Shown: positions 18,053 to 26,428 of the stretch, piece after piece
Position numbering within the stretch: the first letter of the stretch is position 1
Layout: each line of letters opens with the position of its first letter
NCBI GenBank assembly: GCA_000961655.1
Contig: LADR01000008.1
Span: forward strand, 358,501 to 422,500
Source of the DNA: Desulfatitalea sp. BRH_c12
GTDB lineage: Bacteria; Desulfobacterota; Desulfobacteria; Desulfobacterales; Desulfosarcinaceae
Reading direction: 5' to 3'
DNA length: 64,000 nt
Program-made: the position numbers and the translations under genes
Notes under the pieces: generated by a model
What the model was told of the DNA's origin: nothing
The model's input: the letters and a program-made list of their open reading frames with translations, nothing else
Database searches by the model: none

Positions 18053-19738
18053 TCAGCCGGACGAGGGTGGTTTGTCTGCGCGTTTTGCAGTTGTACGTTT
18101 TCTGGGTGTTGTGCGTTGGCCCACGGGTTTTTCGATGGGCGCCGCAGTCGTCTTTTTTGGCGTACGCTGTTTGACCTTGATGCCGTAGAGATGTTCCATG
18201 TACTGGCGCGCGCTTTGTTGCCATGAAAAGCGCGCAGCGGCGGCCTTGGCGCAGATAGTGCGCCATTTGCGCGGATGATCTTGTTGCAAGTCCATCGCGG
18301 CACGGGTGGTGGCGACAAATTGGGTTGCCTGTTCGGAAAGTGTCGCGCCTTCGAACGCGAAGCCGTTCACGCCATGCTGCACGGTATCGCGCAAACCGCC
18401 TACCGCATGCACAACGCAGGGTTGCCCGTCGCGCATGGCCAGCATCTGGCTGATGCCGCACGGCTCGAACGAACTGGGCATCAGAAACAGATCGCCATTG
18501 GCGTAGAGTAATTCGGAACATTTTTCGGAATAGCCGTTGAGGAAGATAAAATGGCTGTTATGTGCGCTCATGTAGGCCAGGAACCGCTCATAGTCGCTAT
18601 CGCCGCTGCCCAGCAGCAGATAGTATCCGCGACCGTCCAGGGCATCTAAAATTTGCTGCAAGGCAGTGCGGCCGGAGTCATCGGCGGTCCGCATGAGCAG
18701 AAATTTCTGATCGACCACGCGGCTGACGCTGCATAGCAGCAGGGGCTTTTCCGCCGTCTGCGCCAAACCGGTCAGACGATCATAGGCCACAAAGTGCCTG
18801 GTCAGCAGCCGTTCGTGGCCGCCTGCCCACTGGACAACTTCTTTTCTCAGGGCCCGTGTCAATTCGCCTGTTTCCAGGCGCGCCGGTGCGCGCTGCGCCG
18901 GATATGCGCAGCCGTTGAGGATGCCGATCAAACGTCCGCCCTCTTGCTGGTAGCGTATCACAGACTCCAGGCGTTCGGCCCCGAAAAAGTGCGGTTTACG
19001 GCTCGGTTGGCAGATCTCTTCGGCATAGGTGGGCGAAACCGTATGCACCATGTCGGCCAGACGAATGCCGGTCGCCATGGGATTGTAGCACTCCGACCAT
19101 TGCGGGTCGCCCACATCGATCCATTGGTAGGCCAGGCCGGGAAACCAGGCTTCGAGGGAAGCATCGTTGTGGCGCAAGGGACGAATCCCTTGAATGGCCA
19201 GATTGTGAATGGTGAATGCCGTCCGCAGTGGGGTCATCGGTGGTGATACGCGCCGCAGCAAAGCGATCAGGGCAGTATGCCAGTCGTGCAGATGCAAAGC
19301 ATCGATCGTGCCGAAAATCTCTTGCCCGATGGCAGCGGCGGCGGCGGCGCAGAAGCAGGCAAAACGAGAGCTGTCCGTAAAAAAAGGCTCATTGTGGGTA
19401 TCGTCCACATAAATCAGGTGCCGGCCAGCGGCAGGATCGTAGTGTTCTATCCAGGGGTGCTGAATGACACAGTTGCGCACCCCGGCATGCGGCGATCGGT
19501 CCGGGACCTCGTAGATATCGGCCCAATGCGGGGCGCCGCGGAAAAGAAAGCTGGCTGAACCGATGCGCTCACTGCCGGGTCGCAGGTGTTGGTACCCGTA
19601 AGAGGGCGTTAGCAGCGTCACCTGGCAACCCAGATCCGCCAAGGCAGGCGCGATATCGCGCACCACATCGGCCATGCCACCGACCTTGCAGCCAGGCAGC
19701 CGGTCGTTTTCGGCCGCGACGTGAAGAATATGAGGCAA
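18053..19738 (-). CDS. glgA: Glycogen synthase (GT5)
   Basis: Transfers glucose from ADP- or UDP-glucose to the growing alpha-1,4-glucan. The protein opens LPHILHVAAENDRLPGCKVGGMADVVRDIAPAL-type sequence; the KVGGMADV loop is the GlgA donor-binding signature, and the C-terminal half has SSFEPCGISQMLAMRDGQP with the catalytic Glu region. I start it at TTG 19738, with AAAGAGG 5 bp upstream; GTG 19744 is the alternative. The in-frame extension to 19909 has no homology I can see. This gives 561 residues against about 480 usual. The extra is mainly a basic tail of Lys, Thr, Arg and Pro (residues about 515-561) that is probably disordered. It is divergent from the trehalose operon and upstream of the formate dehydrogenase genes. 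Confidence 0.9.
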   Translation of the reverse strand: MPHILHVAAENDRLPGCKVGGMADVVRDIAPALADLGCQVTLLTPSYGYQHLRPGSERIGSASFLFRGAPHWADIYEVPDRSPHAGVRNCVIQHPWIEHYDPAAGRHLIYVDDTHNEPFFTDSSRFACFCAAAAAAIGQEIFGTIDALHLHDWHTALIALLRRVSPPMTPLRTAFTIHNLAIQGIRPLRHNDASLEAWFPGLAYQWIDVGDPQWSECYNPMATGIRLADMVHTVSPTYAEEICQPSRKPHFFGAERLESVIRYQQEGGRLIGILNGCAYPAQRAPARLETGELTRALRKEVVQWAGGHERLLTRHFVAYDRLTGLAQTAEKPLLLCSVSRVVDQKFLLMRTADDSGRTALQQILDALDGRGYYLLLGSGDSDYERFLAYMSAHNSHFIFLNGYSEKCSELLYANGDLFLMPSSFEPCGISQMLAMRDGQPCVVHAVGGLRDTVQHGVNGFAFEGATLSEQATQFVATTRAAMDLQQDHPRKWRTICAKAAAARFSWQQSARQYMEHLYGIKVKQRTPKKTTAAPIEKPVGQRTTPRKRTTAKRADKPPSSG

Positions 19739-20082
19739 AACCACCTCTTTGTTGGGATTTGGGTTGGCGCGATGACTGCACCATACAGCAGGAAGGTTGG
19801 CCAAGCCTATAAGGTCTGGACCGGATATAAGACCGTGCGGGGTCATTACTCGCGATCGGCTGAGTGGGTGGACGCTATACAGTCCATGGCTCGTGGGTCG
19901 CACCTGCAAGGTCCTGTCATCCTATCATCCAAGTAAAATACACAGCCAAGCGTCTGCTAAATCAATGATCAACCCTATTCTTCTCTTTTTATGCAACCAT
20001 TAGGTTTGAGGCTCTCAATTTTTGGAAAAGCCGTGGCTTCTTATCAAATAATGAAACCTTATGGAAAGATGGAAAGGTTCGC
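19739..20082. other. Divergent promoter region between glgA and the trehalose operon
   Basis: 344 bp, markedly more AT-rich near 19960-20060. A weak sigma-54-like pair occurs on the plus strand (GG at 20024-20025, GC at 20036-20037, in TTGGAAAAGCCGTGGCTT), with correct spacing but a poor -24 element. No terminator and no repeat. Shared regulation of glycogen and trehalose synthesis from here is plausible. Confidence 0.35.
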
Positions 20083-20745
20083 ATGGCAGATCCCTTTGCG
20101 ATAACCGATTGCGCCCTGATCGTGGTGGCCACCGGAGAAAAGGCCCATAATCTGCGGGAGCTGCATGACCGGTTGCAGCGCATGGAAGATCCCGGCGTCA
20201 TGTACTTCCATTTTTGGGATGGTCTGCTGCGACCCAATTTTGTCGATCCCGAATATCAAAACGATTTTTCCGCGTGGGCTTACCGTCATCTTCACGATCA
20301 GCGGCTGGCTGAAAGACTTTCGTTGATCAATCCCGGTGACTACAGAACTATGAGTGCATTGCGTCAACGCGTGATTCACATTATCGAAGACCGCATGGAT
20401 GAGGGCGATTTCGACCCACACGGCGATGCCGGCCATTCTTTTTACTTCATGCGCTCGCAAATTGTAATTTTCGATACGCGCATGCGCGTTCATACACCGG
20501 AAGAGATGGGGGCGCGCATTCCCAGAATGTCGACGAGCAGTATTTTCTACCATTTCATCGACGCCCGGCGCCGCACAGCCACGCGGCGCAACGACTTTGT
20601 CGAGTGGCTCAAGGCCTCGGGCGATCAATACGGCCGTCTGGCGGACGCTATTGCCATGATCGATCCTTACTTCAATACCTTATTGGAGATGCGTGCGCAG
20701 CTGGCCGCTGTTTTCGAGCATCATCTCGGGACATTGAACCAATGA
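20083..20745 (+). CDS. DUF5752-family protein, first gene of the trehalose operon
   Basis: A 220-residue cytoplasmic protein of unknown function. Landmarks: ALIVVATGEKAHNLRELHD, a VMYFHFWDGLLRP segment, NDFSAWAYRHLHDQRLAERL, and a C-terminal SIFYHFIDARRRT. In the genomes I know, proteins of this type sit beside trehalose/maltodextrin glycosyltransferases, so a role in that pathway is likely, but no catalytic motif is evident. GGAAAGG lies 6 bp before the ATG. Its stop overlaps the treT start as ATGA, so the two are translationally coupled. The many His, Asp and aromatic residues would suit a sugar- or metal-binding role; this is a guess. Confidence 0.8.
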   Translation: MADPFAITDCALIVVATGEKAHNLRELHDRLQRMEDPGVMYFHFWDGLLRPNFVDPEYQNDFSAWAYRHLHDQRLAERLSLINPGDYRTMSALRQRVIHIIEDRMDEGDFDPHGDAGHSFYFMRSQIVIFDTRMRVHTPEEMGARIPRMSTSSIFYHFIDARRRTATRRNDFVEWLKASGDQYGRLADAIAMIDPYFNTLLEMRAQLAAVFEHHLGTLNQ

Positions 20746-22010
20746 CGGGCATGCTCGAAAAATATGCGGCTGTTGAAGGGGAGACGATCATCGATCATCT
20801 GCGCCAGTTGGCGGCGCCTTTGAAAGGCATGCGCATGGTGCACGTAAACTCCACGCGCGCCGGCGGCGGCGTGGCCGAAATACTGCACCGCCTGATTCCC
20901 CTGAAACAGGAGTTGGGTATCGACGCCCAATGGGAAATCGTCACCGGCGACGAACGCTTTTTCCAATGCACCAAAAGCATGCACAACGCCTTGCAAGGCA
21001 ACCGCGAAGATATCGACGGGGATTTGCTGCGTCATTACGAAGAGGTCAACCAGCAGAACTGCAAACGGCTGCAGAACAAGCTGAGCGATGCTCAGGTCGT
21101 GATCGTTCACGATCCGCAGCCAGCGCCGTTGTTGCAGTTTTGTGAGCAGCGCCGGGGCAAGTGGATCTGGCGCTGTCATATCGATGCCAGCAAGCCGTAC
21201 CGGCCGGTATGGCGCTTCCTGAAGCCCTTTGTGGAAGGCTATGATGCCAGCATTTACTCTCTGCCGGATTTTGCTCAGCCGATGCGCCACCCTTTGTATA
21301 TCATTCCGCCCAGCATCGATCCGCTGAGTGAAAAGAACCTGGATTTGCCGGACGAAGAAATCCGCGCAATCCGTTCCACCTACAATATCGATCCGGAACG
21401 TCCGGTGATCTGCCAGATTTCGCGTTTCGACCGCTTCAAGGATCCTGTGGGAGTGATCGCCGCCTATCGACTGGCCAAAGCCTTTGGCCCGCCGTTGCAA
21501 CTGATTCTGGCCGGCGGTGCGGCCACCGACGACCCGGAAGGCGAGGAAGTGTTGGCCGAGGTCCGCGCGGCCGCTGCCGGCGATCCGGACATTCACATTC
21601 TGCTGCTGCCCCCGGATGCGCATCGCACCATCAATGCCCTGCAGCGTATCTCCGATATCGTCTTGCAAAAATCGCTCAAGGAAGGCTTCGGTCTGACGGT
21701 GACCGAGGCCATGTGGAAAGGCAAACCTGTGATCGGCGGCGCCGTGGGGGGCATCCGGCTGCAGGTGGTCGATCATACGACCGGTTTTTTGGTGAGCACG
21801 CCTGAAGGGGCGGCCCTGCGTATCCGCTATATGCTCACCCATCGCGATCGTATGGCGGAAATGGGTCGTAAGGCCAAGGCCTATGTTCTGGAAAATTATC
21901 TGCTGACCCGCCATCTGCGCGAATACCTGACCATGATGGTGGCCGTGCTTTCCGGCAGCCGGGATCGCATTGAACTATCCACCCCTAATTTTAACGGCGG
22001 TAAATCATGA
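20742..22010 (+). CDS. treT: Trehalose glycosyltransferring synthase (GT4, TreT-type)
   Basis: A 422-residue retaining glycosyltransferase of family GT4. TreT-type enzymes join glucose with NDP-glucose to make trehalose, sometimes reversibly. The start at 20742 (MTGMLEKYAAVEG) is set by the ATGA overlap with the preceding gene; the frame is open upstream but antisense-free coding begins here. N-terminal domain: MVHVNSTRAGGGVAEILHR, a donor-side glycine loop, and VIVHDPQPAPL. C-terminal domain: PVICQISRFDRFKDPVGVI, and LKEGFGLTVTEAMWKGKPV with the E-x7-E motif of GT4. There is no membrane segment. It could instead be a related trehalose phosphorylase, but the neighbours favour trehalose synthesis. 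The next gene, treZ, starts on its stop codon. Confidence 0.85.
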   Translation: MTGMLEKYAAVEGETIIDHLRQLAAPLKGMRMVHVNSTRAGGGVAEILHRLIPLKQELGIDAQWEIVTGDERFFQCTKSMHNALQGNREDIDGDLLRHYEEVNQQNCKRLQNKLSDAQVVIVHDPQPAPLLQFCEQRRGKWIWRCHIDASKPYRPVWRFLKPFVEGYDASIYSLPDFAQPMRHPLYIIPPSIDPLSEKNLDLPDEEIRAIRSTYNIDPERPVICQISRFDRFKDPVGVIAAYRLAKAFGPPLQLILAGGAATDDPEGEEVLAEVRAAAAGDPDIHILLLPPDAHRTINALQRISDIVLQKSLKEGFGLTVTEAMWKGKPVIGGAVGGIRLQVVDHTTGFLVSTPEGAALRIRYMLTHRDRMAEMGRKAKAYVLENYLLTRHLREYLTMMVAVLSGSRDRIELSTPNFNGGKS

Positions 22011-23923
22011 CGCATCATTTTTCAAATGTCCGTTTGGGCGCCCGCTTAACCGCGCCGGACGTGTGCGCGTTCCTGGTATGGGCGCCCTTCGCCCGCAAGG
22101 TGGACGTTGCCCTGACGGATCCGCAACCGCGGCAAGCGGCCTTGTCCGCTGTGGGCAACGGCTATCATTATGGGCAATTGCAGGGGGCGGGACCGGGAAC
22201 GCGTTACCAGTACCGCTTATTCACCGGGCAGGCGCCGGACGATGTCGATCCGTTGGTTCGTCCCGATCCGGCCTCGCGCTATCAGCCCGACGGCGTGCAT
22301 GGCCCTTCCCAAGTGGTGGCGGATGATTTTGAATGGCACGACAGCCTATGGCGCGGCCTGCCGCTGAGCCACTATATCATTTACGAAGCCCATGTCGGTC
22401 TCATGTCGGAAGAAGGCACTTTCGATGGCATGATCGCGCGCCTGGACGACCTCAAAGAGCTGGGGATCACCGCCCTGGAACTCATGCCGGTCGCGCAGTT
22501 TCCGGGCAATCGCAATTGGGGCTACGACGGGGTCTATCCCTTTGCCGCGCAAAGTACCTACGGCGGCGTGGACGGACTCAAGCGTCTGGTCGATGCCTGT
22601 CATCAGAAAGGTCTGGCGGTCATCCTGGACGTGGTTTACAACCATTTCGGCCCGGAGGGCAACTATCTGGCCGATTTCGGGCCCTACTTCACCGACGCGT
22701 ACCGCACGCCTTGGGGAGCGGCCGTCAACTTTGACGGCCCTCACAGTGCAGATGTGCGGCGCTATTTCATCGAAAACGCCCTCTACTGGGTTATCGACGT
22801 CCATATCGACGCCCTGCGCCTGGATGCGGTGCATGCGATTTATGATTTTTCGGCGCGTCCTTTTCTCGAAGAACTCGCGATCGCCGTGCAGACCGCCGCC
22901 GAGCAGCGCAATCGCACCGTCCTGTGCATCGCCGAAAGTGCATTGAACGACACGCGCATTATCCGGCCGCGTGCCGTGGGCGGATTCAATCTGGATGCCC
23001 AGTGGAACGACGATTTTCACCATGCCCTGCACGTGCAGCTGACCGGTGAACACATCGGCTATTATGCTGACTTTGGCCGTCTGGAGCACTTGGCCAAGGC
23101 ATGGCGCGACGGCTATGTGTACAGCGGTGAGTACTCTGCGTTTCATCAGCGGCCGCACGGCAATTCTTCGCGCAGCACGCCGGCGCGGCAACTGGTGGTG
23201 TTCGCCCAGAACCATGACCAGGTCGGCAATCGCATGCTCGGCGAGCGCCTGGACCGCCAGACCTCTTTCGAGCGACTCAAGGTGGCGGCCGCGACCGTTT
23301 TGCTGTCGCCTTTCATTCCCCTGCTTTTCATGGGCGAAGAGTATGCCGAACCGGCTGCATTTCCCTATTTCGTGAGCCATTCGGATCGCGACCTGGTTGA
23401 GGCCGTGCGCCAGGGAAGGCGTAAAGAGTTCGAGGGCTTTGTGTGGCAGGGCGAGCCGCCCGATCCCCAGGATGAAGCGACCTTCGCCAGTGCCCGCCTG
23501 GACTGGGAGCTGCGCCGGCGCTCTCCGACCCACGCGGCCCTGTGCGCTTTTTACCAAACGTTGATCCGCCTGCGTAAAACCGTGCCCGCCTTGAAGACCC
23601 TGAGCAAACGCCGGCTGCACGTCGCAACGGATGAAGACCATCGCTTATTGTTCATCCGCCGCTGGCATGCCAACGACGAGGTGGCTCTGCTGCTGGGGTT
23701 TAATGCCGAACGCGTTATTGCCCCCGTGCCTTTTACGGCAGGCATTTGGCGCAAGTGTCTGGATGCGGCCCAGGAACCCTGGCAGGGGCCTGGCAGTCCG
23801 GTGCCCGAGGTGGTGATCGCCCAGGGCCCCCTGAAGATGGAGGTGCCGTCTTTCGCCGTGCTGCTTTGGCAGCGGTCCGAGCAAAGCGGTTCCGATAGTA
23901 AACCGGAAAGGATAACACCATGA
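22007..23923 (+). CDS. treZ: Malto-oligosyltrehalose trehalohydrolase
   Basis: A 638-residue GH13 enzyme that releases trehalose from the maltooligosyl-trehalose made by TreY. An N-terminal CBM48/E-set domain (about 1-100; LGARLTAPDVCAFLVWAPFA) precedes the (beta/alpha)8 barrel. Barrel motifs: VVYNHFGPEGNY (region I), IDALRLDAVHAIYD with nucleophile Asp (II), CIAESALND with the acid Glu (III), and FAQNHDQVGNR (IV). The segment GYDGVYPFAAQSTYGG is typical of TreZ. Its length fits the family (about 600). It is coupled by ATGA overlaps to treT before and the GH57 gene after. TreY, the partner enzyme, lies two genes downstream. Confidence 0.95.
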   Translation: MTHHFSNVRLGARLTAPDVCAFLVWAPFARKVDVALTDPQPRQAALSAVGNGYHYGQLQGAGPGTRYQYRLFTGQAPDDVDPLVRPDPASRYQPDGVHGPSQVVADDFEWHDSLWRGLPLSHYIIYEAHVGLMSEEGTFDGMIARLDDLKELGITALELMPVAQFPGNRNWGYDGVYPFAAQSTYGGVDGLKRLVDACHQKGLAVILDVVYNHFGPEGNYLADFGPYFTDAYRTPWGAAVNFDGPHSADVRRYFIENALYWVIDVHIDALRLDAVHAIYDFSARPFLEELAIAVQTAAEQRNRTVLCIAESALNDTRIIRPRAVGGFNLDAQWNDDFHHALHVQLTGEHIGYYADFGRLEHLAKAWRDGYVYSGEYSAFHQRPHGNSSRSTPARQLVVFAQNHDQVGNRMLGERLDRQTSFERLKVAAATVLLSPFIPLLFMGEEYAEPAAFPYFVSHSDRDLVEAVRQGRRKEFEGFVWQGEPPDPQDEATFASARLDWELRRRSPTHAALCAFYQTLIRLRKTVPALKTLSKRRLHVATDEDHRLLFIRRWHANDEVALLLGFNAERVIAPVPFTAGIWRKCLDAAQEPWQGPGSPVPEVVIAQGPLKMEVPSFAVLLWQRSEQSGSDSKPERITP

Positions 23924-26349
23924 CCAACCGCTATGTTTGCATCCATGGTCACTTTTACCAGCCCCCGCGTGAAAATGCGTGGTTGGAAGCGATCGAGATC
24001 CAGGATTCGGCCTACCCTTATCACGATTGGAACGAGCGCATCACAGCGGAATGTTATGCCGCCAATGCGGCCTCACGCATTCTGGACGCTCAGCAGCATA
24101 TTCTCGAACTGGTCAGCAACTACTCCAAGATCAGTTTCAATTTCGGCCCGACCCTGCTGGCTTGGATGGAGGACCGCACGCCGGATGTATACGGCGCAAT
24201 ATTGACTGCCGACCAGCAAAGCCAGGAGCGCTTTGGAGGGCATGGTTCGGCAACGGCGCAGGCGTTCGGCCATCTGATCCTGCCCCTGGCCAACAGCCGC
24301 GACAAGTATACGCAGATCTATTGGGGAATCCGCGATTTCGAACATCGTTTCAAAAGACAGCCGGAAGGCATGTGGTTGCCCGAGACGGCGGTCGATCTTG
24401 AAAGTCTGCAGATAATGGCCGACCTGGGGTTGCGTTTTACGATTCTGGCACCGCACCAGGCCGGCAGCTTCAGGGGATCGCCAGAGGCCGAATGGCAGGA
24501 TTTAAGCAACAGCGGTATCGATCCGCGCAGGCCCTACACCATCGAACTGGCCGGCGGCAAGCAAATGGCGCTTTTCTTCTACGATGGCCCTGTATCGCGG
24601 GCGCTGGCTTTCGAGAACCTGCTGCGCAGCGGCGAATCTTTGGCGGCCCGGCTGCTGGGTGCTTTCCGCGACGACGACGGTGATCCGCAATTGGTGCATA
24701 TCGCAACCGACGGTGAAACCTACGGTCATCATAAAAGCAACGGTGACATGGCCCTGGCTTACGCCCTGCAAATGCTCGAAAAAGATCCCTCCGTGCAATT
24801 GACCAATTATGGAGAGTATCTGGAAAAATTTCCGCCCCAGCAGGAGGCGCGCATCATCGAGCGCACCTCCTGGAGCTGCATTCACGGCGTGGGGCGCTGG
24901 CATGAGGACTGCGGTTGCAATTCCGGGGGCCATCCAGGCTGGAACCAGCAATGGCGGGCGCCCCTGCGGCAGGCCCTCGATGAATTGCGTGACCGTCTGG
25001 CGCCGCTCTATGAAAGCAAAATGAAACGCTTTGTCAGTGATCCCTGGCGGGCACGCGACGACTACTTGGATATCATCCTGCGGCGTAAACCCGATAATAT
25101 CGACCGCTTTCTGGAGCGTCACAGCCTTCATGAGCTGGCCATAGCCGACCGGGTGTCCGTGCTCAAATTGCTGGAGATGCAACGCCACTGTCTGCTGATG
25201 TTCACCAGTTGCGGCTGGTTTTTCGACGAGCTGTCGGGCATTGAAACCGTTCAGGTAATCCAATACGCCGGCCGCGTGCTGCAACTGGCCGGGGATCTGT
25301 TTGAGGAGGAGCTGGAAGGCCCCTTTCTGGAGCGCTTGGCCCAGGCCAAGAGCAATTTGCGCGAACACGGCGACGGCCGTCAGATTTTCGAAAAGTGGAT
25401 TCGGCCGGGCATGATTACGCTGCAAGTGGTGGCAGCCCATTATGCCATCAGCTCATTGTTTGAAGAGTATCCCGAAAAAAGCGAGCTATTCTGTTTTACG
25501 GCCGAAAAGGAAGCCTACCATAACCTTGAGGCGGGCCGCTCCAAAATCGCTACCGGACGGGTGATCATCACGTCGAACATTTCCCAGGAAAGCCTCGACT
25601 TCTCCTTCGGCGTCTTGCACATGGGCGATCACAATATTACTTGCGGTGTGCGCGTGTACACCGGTGGCGGTCGTTACCGCGAGATGCAAAAGGCCCTGTT
25701 CGATCCTTTCGAGCGGGCCGATTTTCCCGAGGTGCTCAATCAACTCTCACGCCACTTTCCGGGTTCGCTCTATTCGATCAAATCCCTGTTCCGCGATGAG
25801 CAGCGCAGCATTCTGGATACGATACTGCATGCCACCATTGAGAATGCCATTTCAGTCTACCGCGCAATATACGAACCCAACGTGCCGCTGATGCGTTTTC
25901 TCAAAGACGCCAACAGTCTTAACCCGCGGGCATTGGTGGCCGCCGGTGAAATGGTCATCAACAACGCTTTGCAACGTGAGATGGAACAGCCGGAGATCGA
26001 TCAGGAAAAAATAGCGAATCTGCTGGATGAAGCCGCACAGGCACGTATTCCCTTGGATGTGGCCAGTCTTGAATTCGCGCTGCGCACACACCTGGAAAAC
26101 CTGGCCAAGGAGTTTCGTCGGCTACCGGAAGAGTTAGCGATTCTATCGCGTCTTTTGTCCGGGGTGGAGTTGGTTTACCGTCTGCCTTTCGATGTTCACT
26201 TGCGCAAAGTGCAGGATATCTTCTGTGAAGTAGCCGCATTGAAGCGCGACGCGATGCGCGCCAAAGCCGAAGCCGGTGACAAGCCAGCCGGCGAGTGGCG
26301 TCGCTTTTTCGAAATGCTCGGTGAGAAGCTGCTGGTCAAGCTTCGTTGA
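23920..26349 (+). CDS. GH57-family glycoside hydrolase with DUF3536-type C-terminus
   Basis: An 809-residue protein beginning RYVCIHGHFYQPPRENAWLE, the signature start of a GH57 alpha-amylase-like group. The N-terminal catalytic barrel spans about 1-330, with FNFGPTLLAWM and GMWLPETAVDLE; the Glu of the last segment is the probable nucleophile region, and IATDGETYGHH carries the acid Asp. A long helical region follows, covering the DUF3536 domain. A CxxDCGCNSGG cysteine cluster near 325-335 is unusual and could bind metal or form a disulfide. The family is thought to hydrolyse or transfer alpha-glucans, but this subgroup is not well characterised. It is cytoplasmic. In this operon it probably trims or rearranges glycogen or maltodextrin for TreY. 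Start by ATGA overlap with treZ. Confidence 0.85.
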   Translation: MTNRYVCIHGHFYQPPRENAWLEAIEIQDSAYPYHDWNERITAECYAANAASRILDAQQHILELVSNYSKISFNFGPTLLAWMEDRTPDVYGAILTADQQSQERFGGHGSATAQAFGHLILPLANSRDKYTQIYWGIRDFEHRFKRQPEGMWLPETAVDLESLQIMADLGLRFTILAPHQAGSFRGSPEAEWQDLSNSGIDPRRPYTIELAGGKQMALFFYDGPVSRALAFENLLRSGESLAARLLGAFRDDDGDPQLVHIATDGETYGHHKSNGDMALAYALQMLEKDPSVQLTNYGEYLEKFPPQQEARIIERTSWSCIHGVGRWHEDCGCNSGGHPGWNQQWRAPLRQALDELRDRLAPLYESKMKRFVSDPWRARDDYLDIILRRKPDNIDRFLERHSLHELAIADRVSVLKLLEMQRHCLLMFTSCGWFFDELSGIETVQVIQYAGRVLQLAGDLFEEELEGPFLERLAQAKSNLREHGDGRQIFEKWIRPGMITLQVVAAHYAISSLFEEYPEKSELFCFTAEKEAYHNLEAGRSKIATGRVIITSNISQESLDFSFGVLHMGDHNITCGVRVYTGGGRYREMQKALFDPFERADFPEVLNQLSRHFPGSLYSIKSLFRDEQRSILDTILHATIENAISVYRAIYEPNVPLMRFLKDANSLNPRALVAAGEMVINNALQREMEQPEIDQEKIANLLDEAAQARIPLDVASLEFALRTHLENLAKEFRRLPEELAILSRLLSGVELVYRLPFDVHLRKVQDIFCEVAALKRDAMRAKAEAGDKPAGEWRRFFEMLGEKLLVKLR

Positions 26350-26428
26350 TTTCGCCAATCCGTTAAATGGTCGATTCGTGGCGTCGCTTGCAACGAATGA
26401 ACAAATCAACAAACAACGAGGGGACACC

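Noticed and set aside
17994..18521. Upstream extension of the 75-residue ORF to 251 codons
   Set aside because: The extension overlaps the glgA 3' end in another frame and is extremely rich in Arg, His and Cys, typical of a shadow frame.
22346..23641. 431-codon minus-strand frame opposite treZ, and 28094-29395 opposite treY
   Set aside because: Antisense shadows of clear GH13 genes, without start signals.
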